IMG/VR virus record: IMGVR_UViG_3300009537_000002
Coordinates: 39,636-103,635 of that record
Length of the DNA stretch: 64,000 bases
Direction: 5' to 3' (one strand)
DNA from: a virus
The notes beneath the pieces were generated by a model, which worked only from the letters and a program-made list of their open reading frames with translations, was not told where the DNA came from and searched no databases. Of this stretch, positions 27,050 to 35,625 are shown in pieces; the stretch's first letter is position 1; each line of letters begins with the position of its first letter. Position numbers and translations under genes: made by a program.

Positions 27050-27634
27050 TTATCCTGTGGGACCGTTGAGGAACTTAACTTGCTCCTCATAGCAATCCAG
27101 CTTCCAATATTCGAGTTTACCATTATCTGCACGGAAATCAATTGCAGTTCCAATACGGTAGATGGTCTGCCTCTCGTAGGGCCTGATGGGCTTACCAGCT
27201 TGGTCAGTCATCAGTTCGACCATCTTATCCGGTGAGACTTGTTTTGGGAAGACATTGAGTGGGAGATCATGCTCAAAGAAGAAGGAAACAAAAGTGATAT
27301 TCGTTAAACCAGGTGGAATCAGGGACTCTTTGGTCGACAAGCCAACAGAGCTCCGGATCACTTGCTTGTACCCATCCACTAGGATCTCATCCCAGACATA
27401 GCGTTCACCAAAGCAGACAGGACAGAACGTATCCTTGTCAGGTTCACCGGTAAGTACATCAACACAACTGCACTCAACTAGCTTGCCAGCATCATCGGTC
27501 CTCATCTTACGAAGAACGAGGGTCTGCTTCTTGGCAATCTCTGGATAGACTCCCTGGAGGGTGTTGGTCATCTCTTCCCTCATATCAGGCTCTGTTCTCA
27601 GAGCTGCTCCATATGGATTGAAGGGACGAGCCAT
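27050..27634 (-). CDS. Putative head-tail connector protein with Cys cluster, 194 aa
   Basis: Placed three genes before the sheath. Residues ~55-78 hold CSC, then CPVCFGERYVWDE, a likely zinc-binding set of four cysteines as found in some neck or head-closure proteins. The rest is mixed alpha/beta. It starts on the last base of the preceding stop and ends three bases before the next gene. Probably part of the neck; no closer family is recognised. Confidence 0.55.
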   Translation of the reverse strand: MARPFNPYGAALRTEPDMREEMTNTLQGVYPEIAKKQTLVLRKMRTDDAGKLVECSCVDVLTGEPDKDTFCPVCFGERYVWDEILVDGYKQVIRSSVGLSTKESLIPPGLTNITFVSFFFEHDLPLNVFPKQVSPDKMVELMTDQAGKPIRPYERQTIYRIGTAIDFRADNGKLEYWKLDCYEEQVKFLNGPTG

Positions 27635-28638
27635 TACCAGTATTTCCTCCCTGTACGGTTTCTCGAAAAGCGACTGACATAGGTTTTCTTCTGTCGACGG
27701 GTGCGTGGGTCATCGGTGGTAGTGTTAGCGGCCGGGACCCTGCGTGACAAATGCCCATCCTCTGTAGACTGCCAGGATCTAGAGATGAGAGGACGATCTA
27801 CGTCCTTCTCTCCTTTCACCACTCCTCGTGGTTGAGAAGCAGCTCGGGCGCCGCCTCCGGCAATCAGCTGCGGTTCCCACTTGTCCATGCAATCTAGTAG
27901 ACGAGCCATAGCATCGCGGACACCATTGGTGTCATATTCTACGTGCAAATCGGCCAGGGTCTTAGTACGAAGCAGTAGATTACCAACATTGGTCAATAGC
28001 ATACCCGAGGCAGAACAGGTGACATATTCACGACGAGCATGCAGGAACAATCCACTGTTCGTCCTCTGAGGAGCAAATACAAGAACATCGGCCTCGAGAC
28101 TGGCCTCGAGAATGCCAAGCTGAAGAATGTCATCAGGCAGTTGGTTTACAAATGCCCCTACCTCCAATCGCACTTTACGGGTATTAGTATAGGAAGGAAT
28201 CGTTGTAGTCAGAAACTCGAGATTGAATTCATCTTCTAGATTGGTACCATCAGTAGCTTGGAGGCCTGACGTGACAGTGACCTGTACGATATCATTACAG
28301 AACAGCTGACAGTCTAGAGGTTGGGTGATACCGGACGTTGTGACATCAAAAGTGTTGATGCCAGTGATGGTTTGGCAAGCAAGTTGAGCTTCCCAGGAGT
28401 CGATCCATGTTCCATCAGGACCACAATCGGGAGTATCGAATTCGTATTCGAAGATACCTTGACCCAGAAAAGTAGGAACACCAGAGACAGTAAATGCTTC
28501 GTCGAGATCTAGGAAGTCCTTGCCTGGTTCAAATAAGTGTACGAAGACACCACTGGCCTGAGCTGTTTCACCGAGGTCATCTTTGACAAGAATTCTGAGC
28601 CGAATTGTATCTCCAGCCCTAACGCTTCTGTTTCCCAC
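27634..28638 (-). CDS. Putative neck or appendage protein with Ig-like N-terminus, 334 aa
   Basis: Residues 5-85 read like an immunoglobulin-type beta sandwich (GDTIRLRILVKDD, then GVFVHLFEPGKDF and GIFEYEFDTPDCGPDGTW, recalling macroglobulin-like domains). The middle is beta-rich; the last ~60 residues are basic and disordered. Located between the long fibre gene and the connector genes. Function unknown; a neck whisker or collar component is one possibility. Confidence 0.55.
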   Translation of the reverse strand: MGNRSVRAGDTIRLRILVKDDLGETAQASGVFVHLFEPGKDFLDLDEAFTVSGVPTFLGQGIFEYEFDTPDCGPDGTWIDSWEAQLACQTITGINTFDVTTSGITQPLDCQLFCNDIVQVTVTSGLQATDGTNLEDEFNLEFLTTTIPSYTNTRKVRLEVGAFVNQLPDDILQLGILEASLEADVLVFAPQRTNSGLFLHARREYVTCSASGMLLTNVGNLLLRTKTLADLHVEYDTNGVRDAMARLLDCMDKWEPQLIAGGGARAASQPRGVVKGEKDVDRPLISRSWQSTEDGHLSRRVPAANTTTDDPRTRRQKKTYVSRFSRNRTGRKYW

Positions 28639-28659
28639 TAGCTTGCCTCCACGATTCGA

Positions 28660-31600
28660 TTATACAGTATGCAGGTTCTTCCATCCAGACGCCGAATAGC
28701 CCTGGAAGATACCGCTGCTGGTATTGTAGATCATCATACCTTCGATATTTGGCAACAAGTCTCGTTCTGCTTCTGTCATCCTTGGAAGCAGGAGCCCACC
28801 GTGTTGTTCGTTCACTTCGAGGGCAACACCAGATACAGTAGTTGGGGTGCCGATACCAACCCTACCCTGCTCATATGTGATGTCAATCCCACTAGTCTCC
28901 CACGGAGTCTCCTTGAAGTCTACACCACTAACTTGCAACTGATTGGTGTTTACGACCTCAAGTGTGGCTGTTCCTGTAACATCCATATCCCCGTTGACGG
29001 TTGTATCATCGTCAAGGTCCCAGCCATTAGCACTGGTGCTCAAGGTTCTACTACCCAAATGGATACTGCTACCCGTCAGATAGAGTTCACGCCACCTATC
29101 AGATGGACTACCCAAATCAAAGGTGTCAGTAGAAACTGGCTCCAAACCACTAGTAGTTACCTTGGCAATCCAGCTGCTATTAACACCAAATTGAAGTTCA
29201 GCGCCCGAGCCTCGAGCTTCAACTCTGGATAGACCAGCATTGGTGACATGCATAGCTAGACCGTCTGTGTCAGTGGCACTAAACGTGTCGTTGCCGAGAA
29301 TCATACTATAGAGATCAGCATTGTCAGAGGTGACCTTCACCACCATGCTGTTGCCCGTACCACCGTCTTCTACTTCTAGTCTTGCAACAGGGTCAACTGT
29401 GCTAATACCAATGTCGCCATCAGATCTAATTATCATCCTCTCGGTTCTGCCAGAAGAAGATGTTGCGGTTAGAAATCGCATCTCGGCAGGAACCTCAGTT
29501 CCTGGAGTGCCGTCTGTCACCATTTCAATAGATGCTGCACCACGCTCAACATTTGATGTATTGTATCCACTGCAAATCCATGAACCGAGTTGATCATTAT
29601 CGCTTACGGTTGTTGGAGACGTTACAGTCCCGCGTCCTCGAACCGACTTGATCACTGGCCTAGTTGATGCAGTAGTAGAAGCACCAAAAACCTTTATTGC
29701 ATCCAACAGATTGTTTTCAACAATATCTAACTTAGTTACAGGGGCGTTTGCGCCTGGGTCAGTGCTGAGCGTTAGAGAATCAAAATAACCTTCGCCATAC
29801 TTGTTAACCCAGAACGCATCAGCAAGTGTCGCACCGGTCATTAGCTTGAAAGCTTTCCAGCTCCTATCGTCGCTTGTAGTGGAGTCATCAAATGGAAACA
29901 ATGACAAATAATGCCCGTTTACATCAGCGCTATCTAAGAAATTATTAGCAACACTAGCAACAAATCCCGACCTGCTCGAAGTGGTTTCCACATAAACACC
30001 AAGGCGATAGCTCTGTCCGCCAATAGCTGTTGTTCCAACAGCACCTGGAACAACATGAAGATGTGCATCTGGATCTGTTTCGTTAATTCCTACGAAACCA
30101 CTAGAATCGATTACTGCTCTTTGTATACGAGCACCGGATGTACCTGCTGTATGGAATTGCAGTTCACCAGGAGCTGTAGTTCCCGGTGTCCCATCTACCT
30201 GTGCTTCAATAGACGCAGAAGGTGGAGCATCGGTCGCATTGATAAAGCCACTGAAAATGATTCCGCCAATGGGATCACCATCAGTCACAGCAAGCCGAGA
30301 GGCCAAGGTTCCTCTCGAACGAAGCACAGACATAACAGGTCGAGCACCAACGGTGTTTGATGCACTGGTCATCAAAAATGCATCTGGTGTATCCTCAACG
30401 GCGACACTCAGCTTATTAGTAAGCGTAGTGAGACCAATACCAACGAGTCCTTCTACTAACAGACCATCCGTAGGTGCGGTCTCTGTACCAGCATAGGATG
30501 ACCCAATAGCTGAATTGCCCTCAATATCCAAGGTGTTAGTAGCAAGCACATTAGAGCCAATGCCAATGTTCCCACTAGAATCACGAATAACAAAACGATG
30601 TGCTGTACCGTCATAGATAGTAAAGTGTCCACCACCAAGACTTGAGGCACTACCGGACGTCATAAGGGAAAATTCTTTAACTGAATCTGTGTTATTAATG
30701 GCAAATTGAGTAGAGCCGGTATCAGACGAAAGTACCCTCGCCATCAAAGCCACGGTACCTTGCACATCAAGGACCCGGCCAGGGGCAGCAATTCCAATGC
30801 CTAGCCGGTCATTAACTTCATCGTATGCACTGGTCTGTGTAGCACCAAAAAAGACACTGCCTTTGGTGGCATGCGCAGTAGACACTAGGGTTAGGTCTTC
30901 TCCGCTGGCTGTTCCACCATTAGCCGTTTGCCCTCCAGATCGTCCCGCAAGAAGGAGATACTGTGTGTGGTCATCATCACCTAAGCCAGCGATAAGACCA
31001 TGATCAATGGATGCAACCGTAAAGTGAATTGAACCATCAGCTATATGGGTATCGATCGCCGCATGAGAGTTTGTGCCAATGTTCAGGATGTTTGCATGGT
31101 CTATAGATGCCTCTGTGAAGTGAATCGAACTATCGGCAATATGACTGTCGATTGCAGCATGTGAGTTAGTTCCGATATTCTGAATGGCAGTATGATCGAT
31201 TGAAGCTTCGGTAAAGTGAATGGAAGAATCTGCGACGTGTGTATCTAATGTGCTACCATCGGCAGAGACATCGCGGCCATCTACATTACCCACATTTGTG
31301 ATTGCGAAGGCTCCCATGTCCAGATTGCCGGTCATGGCTCGAGAACCATCTCGAGGAAGCAGAAGAACACCATTAATCGTTATTGCGTCTGGAGAACCAT
31401 CGGTGCCAGTAGTAGAAATTCCATTGATACCAGCAAGAGAAAGAGTTTCTTCAGCCGCGACGGCCGTGACAGATCCTATATCCGCTGTGATAGTCTTATA
31501 GCTATCTCCTCCACCTCCGCCAGCGCCAGGAATCGTGATTGTAGCTTGTCCGCCAACGCCAGTGACTGTAACACCAGCACCTATGAAGTCTAGAACAGTG

Positions 31601-31713
31601 AAAGGTCCACCGGATACAGGGATACCTTCATCCTCAATGGAAGTGATGCCCCCTGAGGTAACCCTAAGGATTTTGTGCATCTCTATGTGTTCTTGGATTC
31701 TTCGCGTGGACAT
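28660..31713 (-). CDS. Long tail fibre-like protein, 1017 aa
   Basis: Low-complexity beta-rich fibre. A Gly-rich hinge lies at ~65-70. Residues ~160-245 contain two and a half copies of a 32-residue repeat (DSSIHFTEASIDH, NIGTNSHAAIDSHIA), ending in GLGDDDHTQYLLLAGR, a motif frequent in phage fibres. Longer near-repeats built on a PGRVLDVQGT/KLSVAVEDTPD theme and STRPVIKSVRGRGT/GARPVMSVLRSRGT follow. The C-terminus (GGLLLPRMTEAERDLLPNIEGMMIYN split over ~975-1005) is the common fibre tip module. Likely trimeric and involved in host binding. The ATG lacks a strong Shine-Dalgarno site; M12 is an alternative start. Confidence 0.8.
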   Translation of the reverse strand: MSTRRIQEHIEMHKILRVTSGGITSIEDEGIPVSGGPFTVLDFIGAGVTVTGVGGQATITIPGAGGGGGDSYKTITADIGSVTAVAAEETLSLAGINGISTTGTDGSPDAITINGVLLLPRDGSRAMTGNLDMGAFAITNVGNVDGRDVSADGSTLDTHVADSSIHFTEASIDHTAIQNIGTNSHAAIDSHIADSSIHFTEASIDHANILNIGTNSHAAIDTHIADGSIHFTVASIDHGLIAGLGDDDHTQYLLLAGRSGGQTANGGTASGEDLTLVSTAHATKGSVFFGATQTSAYDEVNDRLGIGIAAPGRVLDVQGTVALMARVLSSDTGSTQFAINNTDSVKEFSLMTSGSASSLGGGHFTIYDGTAHRFVIRDSSGNIGIGSNVLATNTLDIEGNSAIGSSYAGTETAPTDGLLVEGLVGIGLTTLTNKLSVAVEDTPDAFLMTSASNTVGARPVMSVLRSRGTLASRLAVTDGDPIGGIIFSGFINATDAPPSASIEAQVDGTPGTTAPGELQFHTAGTSGARIQRAVIDSSGFVGINETDPDAHLHVVPGAVGTTAIGGQSYRLGVYVETTSSRSGFVASVANNFLDSADVNGHYLSLFPFDDSTTSDDRSWKAFKLMTGATLADAFWVNKYGEGYFDSLTLSTDPGANAPVTKLDIVENNLLDAIKVFGASTTASTRPVIKSVRGRGTVTSPTTVSDNDQLGSWICSGYNTSNVERGAASIEMVTDGTPGTEVPAEMRFLTATSSSGRTERMIIRSDGDIGISTVDPVARLEVEDGGTGNSMVVKVTSDNADLYSMILGNDTFSATDTDGLAMHVTNAGLSRVEARGSGAELQFGVNSSWIAKVTTSGLEPVSTDTFDLGSPSDRWRELYLTGSSIHLGSRTLSTSANGWDLDDDTTVNGDMDVTGTATLEVVNTNQLQVSGVDFKETPWETSGIDITYEQGRVGIGTPTTVSGVALEVNEQHGGLLLPRMTEAERDLLPNIEGMMIYNTSSGIFQGYSASGWKNLHTV
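31002..31260 (-). repeat. Tandem 96-base repeats inside the fibre gene
   Basis: Units begin near 31002, 31098 and 31194, giving an exact 96-base (32-codon) period. Units differ mostly at synonymous positions while the protein repeat is nearly constant. The last unit in protein order diverges into the DDDHTQYLL motif. Confidence 0.85.
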
Positions 31714-31759
31714 GGGGCAATTCTAGCAGTGAATGGCTCTGTCTGGAAGTCTCACCAGT

Positions 31760-32080
31760 TTATTCCCCAAATTTCACACCAGCTATATCATCCCAAATCG
31801 CACTCACACTTGAGTCGATCGTGGCATCTAGAATGGTACTGGGATCAGCAACTTCTCCAATCTGACTTGCACTTGTCTTTATGAATGCAACGATTTTACC
31901 ATTGTCACCATTTAACACAGAAACACCTAGGTTGTGACGTTTGTTCGCTTTAAGCTCACTGAATCCAGCAGTTTGCCAATCTTCGCCGACGATACTAACT
32001 GCCGCTTTGAGCACTGCTGCCTCAACGCGCTTCCTATAGTTACCATCTAGGATTGTGTCTGCTATTTGTTGAAGACTCAT
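31760..32080 (-). CDS. Hypothetical protein in fibre module, 106 aa
   Basis: Good ATG with a GGAGGAGAGAT site. The N-terminal half is helical (LQQIADTILDGNYRKRVEAAVLKAAVSI, split over residues 3-30), the middle beta. It lies between the high-GC fibre genes and the long fibre gene and has the phage-average base composition, so it is outside the high-GC block. No family recognised; a small fibre adaptor or chaperone is possible. Confidence 0.6.
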   Translation of the reverse strand: MSLQQIADTILDGNYRKRVEAAVLKAAVSIVGEDWQTAGFSELKANKRHNLGVSVLNGDNGKIVAFIKTSASQIGEVADPSTILDATIDSSVSAIWDDIAGVKFGE

Positions 32081-32098
32081 ATCTCTCCTCCTGTAGAG

Positions 32099-32731
32099 TT
32101 AACTTATTACAAAAACCCGACGGGTCACGGCCGCCTTATTTACGTCGATGTCGGCGTTGCGCGTGTACGTGTCCATGCCTGAAATCCTGAGGAGGATCTC
32201 GTCGCCGTCGCTCACGTCCGCGTTTACGATTTGAAAGTTCAAAACGGGCTCGTACTCGTTGTTAGCGTCGAGAATGTTCGTGTCGGCGCTTCCGTCGGTG
32301 CTCTGCCCGGAGTTTGTCGTGTCGTAGGTACCGGATCCGATACGTTGGGTCGTGTCGTTTCCCTGGGTCAGTTGCCCATCGACGGCGATGATCACACTAC
32401 TGGTCGTCTCGACCATTGTCCACCCACCCCCAGCGTGGTTGTATTCCCAATCCTCATTCTTAACTGTCCCCGAGCTGCCGTTGGTCTCCTGAATCAGCAA
32501 GCGACACTGATAGGTCGTGTCTGTGTCAAGCGTTTGCTGATTGTTGACGCTGCCGATGATCGTTGAAGTCGCCTCCCCGGCATCGTCCTCGTAGAAGGCG
32601 TAGGAGTCCTGATCGAAAGCAGCCATCGCTCCAGCAAGAGCAAGCGGACCGTCGTACCAGTAACCTTCGCGCTTCACGACGCGCCCCTGCGCATCGTACA
32701 GGACGAGCGTATTGATCCAGCGTCGGCTCAC
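32099..32731 (-). CDS. Hypothetical fibre-module protein, 210 aa
   Basis: The GTG at 32731 is chosen because it overlaps the upstream stop as GTGA and has GGGAG (32740-32744) eight bases upstream; a GTG at 32746 is the longer alternative. Residues ~50-205 are beta-rich with Thr/Ser/Asp-rich loops, as in appendage proteins, ending in strands RNADIDVNKAAVTRRVFVIS. GC content is visibly higher than in flanking genes to the left. Part of the high-GC block with the next three upstream genes. Confidence 0.65.
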   Translation of the reverse strand: MSRRWINTLVLYDAQGRVVKREGYWYDGPLALAGAMAAFDQDSYAFYEDDAGEATSTIIGSVNNQQTLDTDTTYQCRLLIQETNGSSGTVKNEDWEYNHAGGGWTMVETTSSVIIAVDGQLTQGNDTTQRIGSGTYDTTNSGQSTDGSADTNILDANNEYEPVLNFQIVNADVSDGDEILLRISGMDTYTRNADIDVNKAAVTRRVFVIS

Positions 32732-33072
32732 GTCTTGCGCTCCCACCGCCTGCGGTAGTCACGCACGCGCTCGCGCACGACTTCGAACTCAACGTTCGGG
32801 ATCCACAGACCCGACTTACACAGACCCTCGGCGCGCAGCACCGTGGACAGATCGTCGGTGCCTATCGGCTCGCCGTTCCTCATCACCGAGTAGTAGTCTG
32901 AGCCGTTGAGAACCTGGAGTTTGCCGTCGTCCCGATGCTTCACCACGAACTGCAACCCGTCGCGAGGCGCGTCTCGCCAGACACGCGGGATCTTAAATGT
33001 GACCTCGATGTCCTCGCCATCATCCTCGATAACCGAACCGTCCCCATAGAACATGATGAAGCGCGGGGGCAT
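32728..33072 (-). CDS. Hypothetical fibre-module protein, 114 aa
   Basis: A short mixed alpha/beta protein (FIMFYGDGSVIEDDGEDIEV at 6-25; a basic RERVRDYRRRWERKT C-terminus). It overlaps both neighbours by 1-4 bases, so it is co-translated with them. High-GC composition like its neighbours. No family recognised. Confidence 0.55.
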   Translation of the reverse strand: MPPRFIMFYGDGSVIEDDGEDIEVTFKIPRVWRDAPRDGLQFVVKHRDDGKLQVLNGSDYYSVMRNGEPIGTDDLSTVLRAEGLCKSGLWIPNVEFEVVRERVRDYRRRWERKT

Positions 33073-33593
33073 CAGGTGAACTTCCGGATATTCGCCATGA
33101 GATCAGAAGAACTCGCCTGGTTGGTCTCACCAAAGGCGACGCGCTTGATCTTGTTGCCGTTGTTGACCGCCGACTGGACGTTCTTCAGATCGATCTGTAT
33201 CGCGTAGGTCGACGTGTTGTCTGGATTGGTGGTCCATGCTGTATCGACCGTCACCCGCTTCGTGCTCTCGACGTAGTCGGTGATCGTCCGCTCCTGGCCT
33301 TCCCCCGTGCCACCGGTGATGCGGATCTCGTGGTCGTTGTAGTAGTCGTCGGGCTGTGTGTCGCCCGGCGCCAGATCAATCGTGGTCGCAGCGCCAGCTT
33401 GGGCCGTGCCGCTCGCCGACGTACGGCCGAGAACAATAGCGACTTCCGTCAGCGTGCGCCCGTTGACGAACCCGTCCCAGTCGACTTTCTGCTCGGATAA
33501 GTCAGTCAATGCCTCACGGAGACGTCGCCCGAGGCGACCAACCTCCAAGGCCCAATCGTCAAAACTTTTGTCTCCGTCATATTTCGGTGCCAT
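33072..33593 (-). CDS. Hypothetical appendage protein, 173 aa
   Basis: The N-terminal ~45 residues are helical. Residues ~60-140 hold a module common in phage tail appendages: ATTIDLAPGDTQPDDYYND, EIRITGGTGEGQERTITDYV and VTVDTAWTTNPDNTSTYAIQ. This is probably a small beta-sandwich used to build fibres. It ends one base into the next gene. High-GC block. Confidence 0.65.
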   Translation of the reverse strand: MAPKYDGDKSFDDWALEVGRLGRRLREALTDLSEQKVDWDGFVNGRTLTEVAIVLGRTSASGTAQAGAATTIDLAPGDTQPDDYYNDHEIRITGGTGEGQERTITDYVESTKRVTVDTAWTTNPDNTSTYAIQIDLKNVQSAVNNGNKIKRVAFGETNQASSSDLMANIRKFT

Positions 33594-33594
33594 G

Positions 33595-35622
33595 TTAATC
33601 CTCCGTGTAAACTATGGTGATTGCCAACTCATCTACTGTACCAGTTTGCGCCGTGGTTTCAAGCCATACAAACGAGTCAAAGACGATGGTCGCATCGTCA
33701 AAACTAGTCACGTCCGATCCGGTACTTTGATCCGTGGTGGTCGTACCGCCTGTAACTACTTCCGCTCCGGTTGCCGATCTACTCGTACCGTGCCGGATCG
33801 TCCAGGTCACACTCGGCGTGCTGCCTCGGACCACGGCCCGTATTTCTGTGATTGTGATCGCTAGGTTAGTAAAGAAGATCGAGATGTCTTCGGTGGCAGT
33901 AGGATCTTCGATCGTAATCGACTTGCTCAAAGTCGGGGCGGCGCCAGCACCGCCAAACATCCTATTCGTGATAGTACCACTCGTCGCTTGGAAGTAGTTA
34001 CCACCATCGGCGTTGACAGTGCTCCCGGCCGAATTGTCTAAGGTCCCCTCTACGCGAACGCCTCGGAAGTTAGCGACTCCCGCCGCACCAGCCGTGACGA
34101 AATCACCAGGAGCATTGGCGCCGCTCAGAATCTCAGAGCTGACCATTTCCAGAGTGCCTGCGTTAGACACCCGCGAGAAGGGGATGATCGCGCCGGAGCT
34201 GATGAGACTCCCCGTGTCGTCGCAAATAAACCGTGAGTTGAAAACTCGCGAGTTGTCCCCAAGACTAGCCGCTGTCATATTCGACGCAGCACCTGCCCCA
34301 GTGTCTGTGGAGCCTCGACAGAAGACGTTTTCCAGATACCAGCGCGACGCCCCGCCGTCGATCCCGGTGCCCGTGCCCGTCGATCCCGTCCAGGTGAAAT
34401 CCACGTCCAGGTCGATCAGCGAGATAGTAGTCGCCGCGCCAGTGCGGCCCACTGCCGCACCGGTCGCGCTGATTCCCGGGTTGATACGAGTCCGAGGCGC
34501 CCCGTTAGCCCCGCGGTTCGCCGCTGTCCCAATAATCTGGAGGTTTTTGTCAATCGTGATCTGCTCAGCGAAGTCGATGGGGCCGAGCAACAGCGTGTCG
34601 CCCGCGGTAGCAGCAGTGATCGCCGCCGCGATGGTGGTGAAGTCCGCTCGGGGATCGGTCGGATGCACGGTATGGACCGTGCCTGTAAAATCAGGTCCAA
34701 GAATGCCGACCGTTGAGCCGTTCAGTCGTGATTTCAGATGAGGGGCGGTCGTGCGCGCCCACAACATCCCGTCCGCGAGTGTACTTGGGTCGGCTGACAG
34801 TGAGCGTAGAGGGAGCTTGTATGTATCTTGCTGTCCGTTCGAAAGCAACTTACCATAACCAACTTGCTGGAAGACGGTCTCGGTATCATCGTCATTGATC
34901 CCACTTACAGTCGGGATCCAATTGTCACCCCAAACTTCCACATCATTGGCATTTGTGATCGTCAGACCTGATGTACCCAAGCGACAATTTGAGATCCACA
35001 GGTTTCCGTTGGTGTTGTCGATACGCACACCAGCAGTGACTGTGCCACGGCACGTCGTGTAGTTTATATGGTTTTGAGAGCTACTGACTCCCTCGATTTG
35101 CAGCCCAACCGAGGCATCGGCCTCGATGCCCGCATCGGTCGCGGTGATCGAGCAGTTGTTCGAGATGATAGCGCCGGTGGTGATCTGTACACCGTAGAGA
35201 TTTCCCCCCGATGCACCGCTGGTTGAAGAAGAAAGAATGCTGTTGACCGTGTAGAGGTTGCCACCCCCAGTGACCTTCACGACTGCAATATCACCCGCAC
35301 TACCATTCCAAGTTAAATTGAAATCAATGTTCTCGATGAACGATGCACCCGCCGAAGCATAGGTCCAGATCGCCCCGCCGCTGGCACCTCCGATCGTGCG
35401 GTTGAAGATGACCTCGGGATTGCCCGAACCCGTGGTCACCCCGCGGTAAGTGACTCCCGCCACCATCGTGATCTGATCTGTGTACGTCCCCGGGTAGATA
35501 TCGATGGTGTCACCGGACACAACGTCCGCATTGGCATCCGTGAGGTTGTCGTACTGCGCGTTGCCGTCCGTCGATACAGTTAGGACCTTCGGCACCACGA
35601 TCTGGCGCATTGGCACCGGCAT
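33595..35622 (-). CDS. Tail spike-like protein with right-handed beta-helix, 675 aa
   Basis: Two blocks start with the pattern of pectate-lyase-like beta-helix spikes: YDNLTDANADVVSGDTIDIYPGTY near residue 21 (segment of 24 residues) and RADFTTIAAAITAATAGDTL near residue 325, each followed by rungs of short strands with Gly/Asn turns. The C-terminal ~90 residues form a beta domain (TITEIRAVVRGSTPSVTWTI). Such spikes usually bind or degrade surface polysaccharide; no catalytic residues can be assigned by eye. Strongly GC-richer than the rest of the window, so probably acquired as part of a host-range cassette. Confidence 0.75.
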   Translation of the reverse strand: MPVPMRQIVVPKVLTVSTDGNAQYDNLTDANADVVSGDTIDIYPGTYTDQITMVAGVTYRGVTTGSGNPEVIFNRTIGGASGGAIWTYASAGASFIENIDFNLTWNGSAGDIAVVKVTGGGNLYTVNSILSSSTSGASGGNLYGVQITTGAIISNNCSITATDAGIEADASVGLQIEGVSSSQNHINYTTCRGTVTAGVRIDNTNGNLWISNCRLGTSGLTITNANDVEVWGDNWIPTVSGINDDDTETVFQQVGYGKLLSNGQQDTYKLPLRSLSADPSTLADGMLWARTTAPHLKSRLNGSTVGILGPDFTGTVHTVHPTDPRADFTTIAAAITAATAGDTLLLGPIDFAEQITIDKNLQIIGTAANRGANGAPRTRINPGISATGAAVGRTGAATTISLIDLDVDFTWTGSTGTGTGIDGGASRWYLENVFCRGSTDTGAGAASNMTAASLGDNSRVFNSRFICDDTGSLISSGAIIPFSRVSNAGTLEMVSSEILSGANAPGDFVTAGAAGVANFRGVRVEGTLDNSAGSTVNADGGNYFQATSGTITNRMFGGAGAAPTLSKSITIEDPTATEDISIFFTNLAITITEIRAVVRGSTPSVTWTIRHGTSRSATGAEVVTGGTTTTDQSTGSDVTSFDDATIVFDSFVWLETTAQTGTVDELAITIVYTED

Positions 35623-35625
35623 GCT

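Noticed and set aside
31002-31260. CRISPR-like array
   Set aside because: The 96-base repeats are coding, in frame and contiguous, with no spacers.
34013-34741. 242-codon plus-strand open frame
   Set aside because: Long only because the GC-rich spike gene has few stops on the opposite strand.
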